In this document: piece by piece, positions 35,763-44,931 of the stretch
Layout: each line of letters starts with the position of its first letter
Numbering within the stretch: the stretch's first letter is position 1
Assembly (NCBI GenBank): GCA_963841065.1
Contig: CAWJBI010000047.1
Location: 62,001 to 126,000 of the forward strand
Length of the DNA stretch: 64,000 nt
Origin: M0108 sp963841065
GTDB lineage: Bacteria; Pseudomonadota; Gammaproteobacteria; Chromatiales; Chromatiaceae
Direction: 5' to 3'
Position numbers and translations under genes: made by a program
The notes under the pieces: generated by a model
The model's database searches: none
The model's input: only the letters and a program-made list of their open reading frames with translations
Told to the model about the DNA's origin: nothing

Positions 35763-35987
35763 TCAGCGACAATTATCTTGTCCGGTTGGTTGTCGCTGTT
35801 CTTTAGGGGCGGAGTCCCCTGTGTTGCAAGGGTGTCTGTGGGTGTCCCTGGCTGGGCCGAGCACGGGAAGGAGCCCGTAGGGCGACTGGACGTGCTCGGC
35901 CCAGCCAGGGGCGCGGCGAGGCGCGGCGGGATAGTTGTCGCGGCCCCAGGGACGTGCGAGGCGGTGACAACTACCCGCCCGATACCC

Positions 35988-36836
35988 TCACCCTGAGGGT
36001 GCAGGCTCAAGGCCAATGTCGGCGCTGCGCGTGTGCGGTGGGGACGTTCTAGTTGTCGCTGTCGGTGCGGTCGTTGTCGCCGCCACGCCAGCGATCCGCC
36101 CAAGGGCCTCCTTACGCCGGTAACTGTCGCTGCTCACCTCGATAATTGTCGCGTGGTGGACGAGGCGATCAACGGCGGCGACGGTCATCATCTGATCGGG
36201 GAAGATCCGATCCCACTCGGCGAACGGCTGGTTGGAGGTGATGATCAGGCTACCGGTCTCATAGCGGTGGGCGATGAGCTCGAACAGGACCTGCGTCTCC
36301 TGTTCGCTCTTTTTCACGTAGCCGAAATCGTCGAGGATGAGGGTGCGATAGCGGTCGAGCTTGTGCAGGGCATCCTCCAGGCGCAGCTGCGTGCGGGCCA
36401 GTTGCAGGTGCTGGACCAGGGCGGTGGTGACGAAGTAACGCACCGGTACGCTCTGCTCGGTCAATCCATGGCCAATGGCGGCGGCCAGATGGGTCTTGCC
36501 CACACCGCTGGGGCCGAACAGCAGGACGTTACGTGCCTGGACGGTCCAGTCCGAGGAGCCGGCCAGGGCCTGAATTTGTCCCGATGGAAGGTCGGGAACC
36601 TCAGAGAACGCGAAGCTTGCCAGTGTCTTACCGACGGGCAGGTGGGACTCTTTGCGATAACGGGCGATGCGTCGGCTGCAGCGATCGGCAAGCTCGTGCT
36701 CGCACAATGCGGCCAAGTATTGGCCGCTGTTCCAGCCGTTGCGCTCGGCTTTTCCGAGCAAGTCTTGCCAGTGACGGGCCATGCACGTGAGCCGCAACTG
36801 CTTGAGCATCAAAGGGATGGTGGCAGTGTGGACCAT
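35988..36836 (-). CDS. istB: IS21 helper ATPase IstB
   Basis: IstB is the AAA+ ATPase that assists the IstA transposase in target selection. The 282-residue protein begins MVHTATIPLMLKQLRLTCMA. It has the Walker A NVLLFGPSGVGKTHLAAAIGHG and Walker B RTLILDDFGYV, then LIITSNQPFAEWDRIF, a family hallmark. The ATG lies one base beyond the istA stop, so the two are coupled. The C-terminus has a low-complexity Thr/Ala tail (TTTAPTATTRTS) longer than typical IstB. Confidence 0.93.
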   Translation of the reverse strand: MVHTATIPLMLKQLRLTCMARHWQDLLGKAERNGWNSGQYLAALCEHELADRCSRRIARYRKESHLPVGKTLASFAFSEVPDLPSGQIQALAGSSDWTVQARNVLLFGPSGVGKTHLAAAIGHGLTEQSVPVRYFVTTALVQHLQLARTQLRLEDALHKLDRYRTLILDDFGYVKKSEQETQVLFELIAHRYETGSLIITSNQPFAEWDRIFPDQMMTVAAVDRLVHHATIIEVSSDSYRRKEALGRIAGVAATTTAPTATTRTSPPHTRSADIGLEPAPSG

Positions 36837-36837
36837 G

Positions 36838-38373
36838 TCAGTGCAGCTCCAGGGACTGGCGGTGGGAGGGCAGGAGGCTGTCATACACCCAGAGCGGGTG
36901 TTGCCCATCGTGCAGGGCATGGGGGTCGACACAGTCCCCGACCGGGCGTCTCGATTCGAAGCGCTGTTCGAGTGCCTGAAGGGCGGGAATGCTGCCAGCG
37001 CCGATCTGTGCACTCAGATACGCACCCAAGGCCTGTTCGCACTCGGCGCGGGCCGCCAGGGCGAGAATGCCGACGATGTATTTGCACGCCGCACGCGCCT
37101 CCAGGTGGCGGTCCACGTGCTGCCAGATGGCGCGGTAGGTGGCGTTCGGCAGCAGGTCCTCGCGCAGCTGCGAGTAACGGAATGCCTGCGGCTTGCGGGC
37201 CAGGGCGCTAATGAGGTGGCGGTAGTCGATGCAGCGCGCCCGCTCATGGTTGACGGCATAGACCCGCGGCAGGGTGATCGCCCGGGCCGCGCCGACGAAG
37301 GCCTCGATACGGTCGTCGAAGAGGTGCAGGCGTAGACGCTCGCCGACCAGGCGTGCCGGGACGCTGTAGAGCACCCGCTTGACCTCGATGGTGGCCGAAG
37401 TGGTCACGGGCACCACCTGCTCGCTGTAGTCGGTGGTTCGCCGCACGGGCAGCGCCTGGAGCTGCTCGCGCTCGATGGCCAGCGCCTCGCTGCAACGCCG
37501 ATTGAAGCGCCCCACCAAGGCGTCGAGCCATTGGCGGTAGTCCTCGAGGCAGGCGAAATCAGCCGATTCGCGCAGCAACAATCCCTGGGCGATCCGCCGC
37601 TTGAGGTGCCCGTGGGGCGCTTCCACCGCACCGTTCTCGTGACTGACACCGCGGTTGTTGCGCGTGGCCACCATGCCATAGTGTGCACACAGCCCCTCGT
37701 AGCGCTCGGTGAGGTCTCGCTGGGCGTCGACCGAGAGGTTCTTGTACGCCGCCGAGAGGCTGTCGGTGCGGTGCTCCCGCGGCGCCCCGCCAAGGCGCCA
37801 CAGCGCCTCTTGCAGCCCCTCTGCCAGGGCGCTGAACGACTCCCCGCCCAGCACGACCGTGACGTGGCTCCAGCCGCTGTATGCAAGCCGAAAGTGGTAG
37901 AGACGATGCACAAGCGGTTCTCCGCAGATGGTCACCGTAACGTCCTTGAGCAGGGTGAAATCCGACAACCCCTGGCGACCGGGTTCCTGCACTTGGCGGA
38001 ACATGACCGTCTTATCCGCCCCATGCAGCGCCTTCCACGCCTTGACCCGGCGTTGGAAGGTCCGCTTCTTGCCGTCGCCGAACCGACCTTGGTGACGGTC
38101 CTGCAAATCCTCGAACAGGGTCGTGGCGTCCAGGCCCGGCTGCTTCTCCAGCAGCGTAACGACCTCGCTTTCCCACACCGCTTCGAACGGGTCCTTGCGG
38201 GTGCGCCAGTGCCGCTCCCGAGCCTGCAATACGCCGATCTGTCCGTCCTCGATCCGCCGCCCGCTGCGCTCGCTCACCCCCGCCTTGGCGCTGGCCTGCT
38301 CCTGTGTCTGACCTTGCTTTCTGCTGCTCATGTATGACCTGACCTGATGCATGGTGATTCGACTGCCCGACAT
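36838..38373 (-). CDS. istA: IS21 transposase IstA
   Basis: This 511-residue DDE transposase has an N-terminal helix-turn-helix near residues 25-45 (QEQASAKAGVSERSGRRI). The rve catalytic core follows: DFTLLKDVTV supplies the first acidic region, EHRTDSLSAAYK the second Asp, and NGAVEAPHGHLKRRI the Glu. The C-terminal beta region (KRVLYSVPARLVGERLRLHLF) is typical. The frame is intact, so the element may be active. It is followed by istB after one base. Confidence 0.93.
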   Translation of the reverse strand: MSGSRITMHQVRSYMSSRKQGQTQEQASAKAGVSERSGRRIEDGQIGVLQARERHWRTRKDPFEAVWESEVVTLLEKQPGLDATTLFEDLQDRHQGRFGDGKKRTFQRRVKAWKALHGADKTVMFRQVQEPGRQGLSDFTLLKDVTVTICGEPLVHRLYHFRLAYSGWSHVTVVLGGESFSALAEGLQEALWRLGGAPREHRTDSLSAAYKNLSVDAQRDLTERYEGLCAHYGMVATRNNRGVSHENGAVEAPHGHLKRRIAQGLLLRESADFACLEDYRQWLDALVGRFNRRCSEALAIEREQLQALPVRRTTDYSEQVVPVTTSATIEVKRVLYSVPARLVGERLRLHLFDDRIEAFVGAARAITLPRVYAVNHERARCIDYRHLISALARKPQAFRYSQLREDLLPNATYRAIWQHVDRHLEARAACKYIVGILALAARAECEQALGAYLSAQIGAGSIPALQALEQRFESRRPVGDCVDPHALHDGQHPLWVYDSLLPSHRQSLELH

Positions 38374-38509
38374 TCGCGTTCCTTCTGGTTGCGAAAATGC
38401 CGGCTACCGTAGCCTTCAAAAGCGGCCAAGATAGTTGTCATCGACCGGTCAAGTTAATTGTCACCAAACAGATAAGTCATACCGAACCGCTTCCAGGTAA
38501 CCCACCACC

Positions 38510-38776
38510 ATGCCCACCGTCGAAAAGATCACCATCGCGCTTACCAAAGAGATCGCCGAAAACGTCCGCAATGCGGTCACCGCTGGCGAGTATGCCTCCA
38601 CCAGCGAAGTCATCCGCGAGGCCCTGCGTGACTGGCAATTCAAGCGCGCGACACAGCGGGAAGCGGTAGAGCACCTCCGCCGCTTGTGGCAGGCAGGCTT
38701 GGCGAGCGGCTCCGCCGGACCACTTGACATGGCGGAGATCAAGGGCGCCGCGCGCCAGGTGAAGGTCTCGCACTGA
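38510..38776 (+). CDS. parD: ParD-family antitoxin
   Basis: This 88-residue protein has a ribbon-helix-helix N-terminus: EKITIALTKEIAENVRNAV is the strand and first helix, and EYASTSEVIREALRDWQ the second. The extended C-terminal tail would wrap ParE. It binds its own promoter in the family. It lies 43 bases past the IS21 end and 5 bases ahead of parE. Confidence 0.9.
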   Translation: MPTVEKITIALTKEIAENVRNAVTAGEYASTSEVIREALRDWQFKRATQREAVEHLRRLWQAGLASGSAGPLDMAEIKGAARQVKVSH

Positions 38777-38781
38777 CCTAC

Positions 38782-39084
38782 ATGGCCACTGTCACTCTTA
38801 CCCATCAAGCGCGACGGGATCTCATCGCGATCTGGAATTACATCGCCGACGACGACCCGATCGCCGCCGACCATCTCCTTGATTCCTTGGATGAGCGGAT
38901 CAATCAACTTGCCGACCATCCCTTCCTAGTCCCACTCCGGCGGGACATAGCGCCAGATCTGCGCTATCTCGTCGTCCACAACTACCTCCTTCTCTACCGC
39001 GCCACCCTTGATGCCGTCGAGGTGGTTCGCGTTCTGCATGGGGCAAGGAACTTGAAGACATTGTTCAGTGACGACGAGCAGTGA
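38782..39084 (+). CDS. parE: ParE-family toxin
   Basis: This 100-residue RelE/ParE-superfamily toxin has TLTHQARRDLIAIWNYIADDD, then LADHPFLVPLRRDIAPDLRYLVVHNYLLLYR and a C-terminal VEVVRVLHGARNL, the conserved R-V-L-H-G-x-R-x ending. ParE toxins poison DNA gyrase; some family members act on ribosomes instead. The start follows parD by 5 bases, forming one operon. Confidence 0.92.
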   Translation: MATVTLTHQARRDLIAIWNYIADDDPIAADHLLDSLDERINQLADHPFLVPLRRDIAPDLRYLVVHNYLLLYRATLDAVEVVRVLHGARNLKTLFSDDEQ

Positions 39085-39176
39085 CCCCTGACCTCGTCTA
39101 GAAAACCCTGCCTCATAGTCAATCTAAGGCCTGATGGGCAGGTCCCCTCCCTGGAAACCCGAGGATACGCGCCGCC

Positions 39177-39893
39177 ATGACTGACCCCGAGAAACCCCTG
39201 CCGGCAATAGCACCCCAGACGCCCGCTGGGCTGACCGACGTTAATGCCGATCTCACCCGGCGCCAGGTGATCGACACGAACGAGATGCCCTGGGAGCCGA
39301 GTCCCAGTGGCACCGTCTGGCGCAAGCCGCTGTATCGCACGGGCGGTGAGTTTGGGCCCGTGACCAGTCTGGTCCGCTATGCCCCGGGCGGCGCCTTTCC
39401 CGAGCACGCCCATCCGGAGGGCGAGGAGATCCTGGTGCTGGACGGGGTCTTCTCCGACGAGCATGGCGACTATCCGGCCGGTACCTTCTTGATGAATCCT
39501 CACGGCAGCCGGCATACACCGCGCTCCGCGCCCGGCTGCACCCTGTTCGTGCGGCTGCGCCAGTATCCGGGCGAGGACCGGCCACGGCTGGTCGAGGACA
39601 CCCGGGACCCGGCCGGCTGGCGCCCCGGGCTGGTGGAGGGGCTCAGCGTCCGGCCCCTCTACGCCCAGGGCGGCTATCCCGAGAGCGTGGCGCTGGTGCG
39701 CTGGGCGCCGGGCACCTACTTCCAGCGCCATTCCCATTGGGGCGGCGAGGAGATCCTGGTCCTGGAGGGCGAGTTTGCCGACGAGCAGGGTCGTTACCCC
39801 GCGGGGACCTGGCTGCGCAGCCCGCATCTAAGCCAGCACACCCCCTTTTCCGAGGTCGGCTGCCTCATCTATGTGCGCGTTGGCGGGCTTTGA
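39177..39893 (+). CDS. double-cupin ChrR-like protein
   Basis: This 238-residue cytosolic protein has two ChrR-type cupin domains in tandem, at residues ~30-125 and ~145-236. Each has the metal-binding pattern: GGAFPEHAHPEGEEILVLDG with PAGTFLMNPHGSRHTP in the first, and YFQRHSHWGGEEILVLEGEF with PAGTWLRSPHLSQHTP in the second. ChrR cupins bind zinc and act as anti-sigma sensors of singlet oxygen in phototrophs; other members are dioxygenase-like. No sigma-factor gene adjoins it, and an N-terminal zinc anti-sigma domain is absent, so an enzymatic or binding role is as likely. Confidence 0.8.
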   Translation: MTDPEKPLPAIAPQTPAGLTDVNADLTRRQVIDTNEMPWEPSPSGTVWRKPLYRTGGEFGPVTSLVRYAPGGAFPEHAHPEGEEILVLDGVFSDEHGDYPAGTFLMNPHGSRHTPRSAPGCTLFVRLRQYPGEDRPRLVEDTRDPAGWRPGLVEGLSVRPLYAQGGYPESVALVRWAPGTYFQRHSHWGGEEILVLEGEFADEQGRYPAGTWLRSPHLSQHTPFSEVGCLIYVRVGGL

Positions 39894-40076
39894 ACGGGTG
39901 ATCCCAGTACGCCCTCATTCAGGCCCGGCATCACCAACTTCACGCCCTGGCGGCTGGACTGGTCGATAAGGCCAAGGCCGGCAAGGGTAAACGCCGGCGG
40001 GCGCGGCTCGCCGAGCTCGATGCTCTTGGGCGAGGAACTGGTCGGCAGGGTACGGGCGCTTGGGGACTAGTGGGGG

Positions 40077-41949
40077 TCAAGCCGCGGTTGTCGCCCCCGG
40101 AGAACCCGGCGGCGGATAGGCGACTTGGCCGCGCATCTGTTCCAGGCGCTCTGGCGGGAAGTTCGGGAAGGGCAGGCTGCCCTCTTCCCGCCATTGGCGC
40201 ACCTCGGCTTCCGCAAGTAGGGCACCTTGGGCATCGAGTCCACCGTCGCTGGCAAAATAGAGCGTTTGCGAGGGGAAGGCGAAGCTGGTCCCGCTGTGAG
40301 CGACGATGTCCATGATCCGCAGCAGAAGGTCTTCCCTGATGGCGAGAAACTCTGCCCAGTCCCGGGTCTGGACATAGGCGTAGACCTCGATATCCAGCGA
40401 GCTGGCGCCAAAATCGATGAACCGGGCCCGTGCCGAATCGGGGTCGATACGCGGATGGCCTACCAACATCTCGCGGATCTTGGCGAGAAGATAGCGGAGC
40501 TGTTCCGGGCTGGTCTCGTAGCGCACCGTGACCAGAGACTGGATAAGCATCTGATCGCGTTGGCTCATATTCACGACCGGCATGGTCGCGAGCATGCCGT
40601 TGGGGATGCTGGTCAGGGTGCGATCCCGCCCTCTGATGCGGGTAGAGCGGATGCCAATGGCCTCGATCCAGCCGATCTCGGCGCCGTACTTGCAGAGGTC
40701 GCCCACCTTCATGGGCTTGTCGGCGAAGAGGTTGAGGCCGCCAATCAGATTCTCGAGACTCGGTTTGGCGGCGAGGGCGAAGGCCAGGCCACCGACGCCC
40801 AGTCCGGCGATGATGCCGTACAGGGGGATGCCTAACCAGTCGGCCCCAAGGACCAGCAGCCCGGCCGCGCCCAAGGCCCCCAGGAGGCGGGCGGTGATGC
40901 GGATCAGATGGGCATCGACGCTCTCCAGGGGAATCTTGGGCGAGGCGATGATAGCCTCGGCAACCACGGGTGCCAGCCGCCAGGCGAGCCAAGCCCCGGC
41001 CAGGAAGGTAATGGCGGTGGTGACCAGACCGACCGCGGCGGCGGCGACGTCGATCAGGTTGAGTTGTACCAGCGCCAGATAGGCGATGGTGGGACTGGCA
41101 AGCAGCAAATAGGTCGGCAAGGCCATCTGGGCCAGAGCCCCGAGGAAGGGGCGTTCATGCTCGGCCAGTCGCGATAGGCGATAGGCCCAGCGCAGAAAGA
41201 GCAAAAAGATCGCCAGGACCAGGGCCAGCAGCGAGCCATTTCCAGAGGGATTGACCGGCCAGCGGGGTCTGTAGCCAGCCTGGCAAGGATTGGATCCGGG
41301 CGTAGGGGATCATCCAGCCGCCGCCATTGACCAGAATGGCAGGCAAGTTTTCCAGGGGCAGGGCGCGGGTGTGAGGCAGTGGACGCACCTTCTCGAAGTA
41401 ATCACTGGCATGGGCAACGGTGGTGGGGCTGAAAAGATATTCACCGGTTTGGGGGCCCTTTTCTATCTTCACCAGGGTGATTTCGGTGTGGGGGATGACC
41501 CAAGCCTTGGCCGCATCACTGCCGATCTGACTCATGGCCTCGGCGGCGGGAATGTCCTCGATGGCCGGTAGAGGTAGCCGGCTCAGGGTCTCGTAGAGGG
41601 CGACGGCCGCGGCCCGGCCAGCCTTGAGACGCTCCGCCGGTGGCGTTTCGCTCAAGTCCAGACAGGCCGCCGCAGCCGCGCCCAGTCCAATGACGTGCTG
41701 AAATTTCTCCCGCGTGGGATTAGCCAGATATTCGTCAGCCAGATAGGCGGCGAGGGCATCGCCAGCCGCGAGGAAGGTTACCAGGGTGGCGCGGGGGCTG
41801 CCGCGATCCGGGGGTTGCAGCGGATACTCCGCCTCTTGGCCGCGCACGATTCCGGCCATGAGGCACAGCGCCATCGGGATCGGCAGCCAGCGCACCCAAG
41901 CGGCGGGTGGCGCAACAATCAGGATACCGAGGAAGGCCGGCCCTTTCAT
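40077..41949 (-). CDS. large MscS-family mechanosensitive channel (one frameshift)
   Basis: Corrected, the protein is ~623 residues. It has a signal-like N-terminus (MKGPAFLGILIVAPPAAWV), a ~220-residue periplasmic helical domain, then several helices. The MscS pore/beta core follows: GIPLYGIIAGLGVGGLAFALAA, SLENLIGGLNLFADKPMKVGD, and the beta-domain RSTRIRGRDRTLTSIPNG. The frame breaks near 41237, where LAGQSLW should run on as NGSLLALVLAIFLLFLRWAYR; one extra A in ggaaatgg explains it. It would release osmolytes on hypo-osmotic shock. The frame at 40077-41204 alone already contains the pore. Confidence 0.87.
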
Positions 41950-42094
41950 GAACAGCGGCGGGATAATGGGGCTGCTCCTGGGGTACGTGACGCGTGGGGA
42001 AGCATAGGATGCCCGGCAAGGGTGGCCCAAGAGGCGTGAGATTGGGTTTTCGGCCCCTTGGGCCCTCGGTTGGAGGTCGCCGGGGGCTTTGGTG

Positions 42095-42424
42095 TTAGCG
42101 AATCCCCACGCGGTTCACGGGGCCGCCACGGTTCATGGGCTGAACCCCCACCCCGGGCGCGCCGAGCCCGACCCCGGGCGCTACGCCGACGCCCGGCGCA
42201 CCGACCCCGACCCCGGGCGTGACGCCGACCCCGGGCGCGCCGACGCCGACGGTGGACCGTCGGGCGACCCCGGCATAGCTGACGGGTGTGGCGGGACGGC
42301 CGACCACCGCCCCGGCGGTGGCGACCAGAAAACCGGGCATGGTGGGCCCGAAGTGGCCATTAGCCAGCCAGCCGGCGGTAGCCAGGCCAACCATGAGTAC
42401 AACCCTGGGGGTAATGCGAGTCAT
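42095..42424 (-). CDS. small exported protein with GVG repeats and GRPATPVSYAGVARR motif
   Basis: This 109-residue protein has an N-terminal hydrophobic segment (VVLMVGLATAGWL). It then has GRPATPVSYAGVARR and a repeat of the type GVGAPGVGV-TPGVGV running ~40 residues. The motif recurs in the proteins at 43312 and 49909. The repeat is encoded by a GC-rich near-tandem array, so its length may vary between strains. Function unknown; probably periplasmic or surface-located. Confidence 0.6.
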   Translation of the reverse strand: MTRITPRVVLMVGLATAGWLANGHFGPTMPGFLVATAGAVVGRPATPVSYAGVARRSTVGVGAPGVGVTPGVGVGAPGVGVAPGVGLGAPGVGVQPMNRGGPVNRVGIR

Positions 42425-42444
42425 GAGCTTTCTCCTTGGGGAAT

Positions 42445-43233
42445 TTACTTGGGCAATTCGTCAAGCTCGGCAAGGGCATCCGGGCTCAGTTGGGTGGCGT
42501 TGGCCGGTGGCAGGAAGGTGAAGGCATCGGCCGCTGGCACGACGTCGGTTTTCCAGCTCTTGACCCGCAGGGTGTATTGCGGGGCGTTATTCACCGTTTT
42601 GCTGGTGATCACCATTTTGCGCGGCATCGGCCGGTCACCGACCTCAACCCATAACTGCCAGTCCGTATCAAAGTTGCGGAAGGCCAAATGCTCGCATTCC
42701 ACCCCATCGATGACACCGCGGCCAATATGTTTGGCCTCCAGTACCCCGGCCACCAGGGTGTCATAGGACTTCGACTGGAGCAGGTCCGCCCCCGGCAGGG
42801 CGACACCATGACCCGCCCGCAGGGCCTCAAGCAACTGGTCCACGCTCCCCGGTGCCTCCAATTGGGCATAGCCGTTGAGATTCTTGCCGAGGATGCTGAC
42901 GGTCTTGCCATCGAAGACCATCTCCACGTCGGCATAGCCGCCTTTACGGTGAGCGCGCAGTTTGTCCGGGCGGCTCAAGAGCACCTCGCCGGAATTGGTG
43001 AACTGGAGTTTCTCCAATTCCGGGGTGATGACCTCGATATCGCTGTCAAATGTCAGCTCGATGGTTTGCTGGCTGCCCATAAAGTCCGACATGGCCTTGA
43101 GAATGGCCTTGGCATCGTCGCCCGCCTCGGCTTGGGCGCCGGTCGAGGCCGTGATCAGTGCCCCCGCCAGTATTAAGCCACGGCTTGCCAGGCGGAGGCA
43201 GTTGGGGATGGTTCCGAGGTAACTTGCTTTCAT
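42445..43233 (-). CDS. DUF2092 periplasmic protein (LolA-like fold)
   Basis: This 262-residue protein has a signal peptide (LILAGALITASTGAQA). The DUF2092 pattern follows: AILKAMSDFMGSQQTIELTF, RPDKLRAHRKGGYADVEMVFDG, DGVECEHLAFRN and DWQLWVE. The fold is LolA/LppX-like, which suggests binding a lipid or hydrophobic ligand in the periplasm; this is family-level inference. It is in line with the beta-barrel and motif proteins on the same strand, with an 78-base gap from the next gene. Confidence 0.85.
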   Translation of the reverse strand: MKASYLGTIPNCLRLASRGLILAGALITASTGAQAEAGDDAKAILKAMSDFMGSQQTIELTFDSDIEVITPELEKLQFTNSGEVLLSRPDKLRAHRKGGYADVEMVFDGKTVSILGKNLNGYAQLEAPGSVDQLLEALRAGHGVALPGADLLQSKSYDTLVAGVLEAKHIGRGVIDGVECEHLAFRNFDTDWQLWVEVGDRPMPRKMVITSKTVNNAPQYTLRVKSWKTDVVPAADAFTFLPPANATQLSPDALAELDELPK

Positions 43234-43311
43234 AAGGGGATCGACTCCTGGGGTGGGTGTTGATGGCTCGGGGCCATCGATGTTTGCTGGGGATAGATGG
43301 GAAGACCGGGG

Positions 43312-43629
43312 TTAATCCACCCTTACCACCACGTAGCGGCTGCCGCTGGTCTGGTAGTAGGTCCCCCCGCATTGATATAAGGAAGTCCCTTCGATGATGA
43401 CCGTTCGACAGCCCGCGGGCAGGGTTGCCGCATAGACGGACGTCGCATAGATCATGCGGCGGCTGGTGCGGCGGGCCACGCCGGCATAGCTCATCGGGGT
43501 CAGGGGCCTGCCTATAACGGCATGCGCCTTTTGGACGATCAGCCCGGCATCAAGGGCAACTTCAACGGCCAGGACCGAGGACAGAGCCAGGGTCGCAAGG
43601 AGGATGGCTTTGGACATTTTGTTGAACAC
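43312..43629 (-). CDS. small exported protein with GRPLTPMSYAGVARR motif
   Basis: This 105-residue protein has a signal peptide (SKAILLATLALSSVLAVEVA). Then come VIGRPLTPMSYAGVARRTSR, a Tyr/Cys-containing core (AATLPAGCRTVIIEG, YQCGGTYYQTSG) and a C-terminal YVVVRVD. The two Cys could form a disulfide in the periplasm. GTG at 43629 is chosen because gaggt lies 6 bases before it; ATG at 43617 is the alternative. Function unknown. The motif links it to neighbours at 42095 and 49909. Confidence 0.65.
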   Translation of the reverse strand: MFNKMSKAILLATLALSSVLAVEVALDAGLIVQKAHAVIGRPLTPMSYAGVARRTSRRMIYATSVYAATLPAGCRTVIIEGTSLYQCGGTYYQTSGSRYVVVRVD

Positions 43630-43768
43630 GTGACTACCTCGGTTAGGAATTAAGGGCGGGATTACCGGCAATCGTCCAGAATTATTACCGCTCGGACTCC
43701 TGGATGCTTGACCTTTCGCGACAGGCTGCGGCGGGCCTGTCGCCCAGGTCCACGTTAGGGGGCAATCC

Positions 43769-44608
43769 TTACCAATGGAACGTGACCCCAAGGGCCGGGC
43801 CGGTCATGCTCATCTTTTGCAAGACCTCATCACCTGTCGTCGCGTAGTTGAGGGTGCGGAAGGCCAGCAGGAGATCGCCCCAGCCCAGGCGGTAGCCGAG
43901 CCCAACCAGGCCTTGCCAGCTCCAGTTTGAGTAATTGCCCACACCGACATCAAGATAGTAGGGCAGAAACCACTGATTCGCATCGCCAAGGAACAGCTCC
44001 CCGCGTACCCCCACAAAGCCATCCCAGACGTCCAGCCGTTGAGAACGGCTGAGCGAGGGTGACAGGATGCCGTCGGGACCGGAGAAACTCAGGCCGGTTT
44101 CGGTGTCCATACCCAGGTAGCGTATGCCGCCCAAGAGGTCCAGAGTCCCCGCGGCACCCCGGGCGAGGGTGTAGCCGGCGGCACCTTGCAAGATCAGAGC
44201 TTGAACCTTCACATCGACATCCCGGTCGATCGCAAGTGGTTCGGCGCCCAAGGGCCCTTGCACCTGCTTGATTCGCCCATCCTGATGGCCAAAGTCGGTG
44301 TAGATCAGATCCGTGACCAGGGACCAGTTTCCCTTGCGAGCCTCCAGGGTGCCCATCAGGCCGAATTTGAGGTTGCTGAGGTAGCTGTCAGGCTTGACTT
44401 CCACCTCGACGCTCTTGCCGCCCCCCCAGGGGTTCGTATGTTGAAGCCTCTGTTCGATATTCGGAAACCACAGATAGGGCGTGAAGTTGTAATGCCATTG
44501 CCCGTCGTAACTATCCACCTTGGCGGCCACGGCGGAACCGGTTGATGCCAGGAGACTGAAGCCAGTAATCGCCAACCAGGCTCCCGCTTGCAATAACGGC
44601 TTATTCAT
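43769..44608 (-). CDS. outer-membrane beta-barrel protein
   Basis: This 279-residue protein has a signal peptide (GAWLAITGFSLLASTGSAVAA) and alternating aromatic strands: YNFTPYLWFPNIEQ, LSNLKFGLMGTLEARKGNWSLVTDLIYTDFG, and GLGYRLGWGDLLLAFRTLNY. It ends in a C-terminal aromatic (VTFHW), the outer-membrane assembly signal. It looks like an MltA-unrelated small porin-type barrel. Cargo unknown. Its ATG overlaps the end of the truncated paralogue at 44605. Confidence 0.75.
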   Translation of the reverse strand: MNKPLLQAGAWLAITGFSLLASTGSAVAAKVDSYDGQWHYNFTPYLWFPNIEQRLQHTNPWGGGKSVEVEVKPDSYLSNLKFGLMGTLEARKGNWSLVTDLIYTDFGHQDGRIKQVQGPLGAEPLAIDRDVDVKVQALILQGAAGYTLARGAAGTLDLLGGIRYLGMDTETGLSFSGPDGILSPSLSRSQRLDVWDGFVGVRGELFLGDANQWFLPYYLDVGVGNYSNWSWQGLVGLGYRLGWGDLLLAFRTLNYATTGDEVLQKMSMTGPALGVTFHW

Positions 44609-44829
44609 CTTGGATTGCCTTTGTAAACAGAATGGTGATGGGGCTGATGCCCTGTGAGGGTGAGGCGTCCGTCCGCGTAGGTCACGCCCTCGGCACTTTG
44701 CACGAAGAGGAACTGGGGCTTGGCGTGGGCCTCGCCCTCCTTGTGCTCCGTGGCCTGGACCGTCTTCAGGGTGAGGGCCAGGGGTGCGAGCAAGGCGGCG
44801 CCAACAATCAGGTCGCGTCGACTGGTCAT
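44605..44829 (-). pseudogene. truncated paralogue of the exported protein at 49909
   Basis: The first ~50 residues (SRRDLIVGAALLAPLALTLK, then HAKPQFLFVQSAEGVTYADG) are nearly the same as the gene at 49909. One extra G near 44650 then shifts the frame (GHQPHHHSVY instead of GISPITILF). The homology ends where the beta-barrel gene begins. The remaining two-thirds, including the GRPLTP motif, is missing. It is a remnant of a duplicated module. Confidence 0.75.
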
Positions 44830-44931
44830 AGGGTTCTCCGATGTTGCCATTGGTTGTAGCCGGACCGGGAGGCTCCCGGTCGGCCAGTGAGCCTGGTTCA
44901 GTGCAGGACAGAGGTCATTCGCCGTTCAGCC

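Larger units (their letters stand above)
35763..38466 (-). mobile_element. IS21-family insertion sequence
   Basis: The element is about 2.7 kb, with istA and istB on the minus strand. Its ends are related inverted repeats. The left end reads GCGACAATTATCTTGTCCGGT and the right end, reverse-complemented, reads GTGACAATTAACTTGACCGGT. Both carry the GACAATTA core of IS21 termini. Further GTTGTCGC-type subrepeats occur within the left 300 bases, as is usual for this family. A target-site duplication is not obvious by eye. The element truncates a membrane-protein gene. Confidence 0.85.

Noticed and set aside
39894..40076. Short frame with KAKAGKGKRRRARLAELDAL between the cupin and MscS genes
   Set aside because: It might be a remnant, but it has no start, no partner and under 50 codons of plausible sequence.
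42095..42424. GC-rich near-tandem array considered as a CRISPR or DNA satellite
   Set aside because: Units are short, without spacers, and translate in one frame to GVGxPGVGV repeats of an exported protein.
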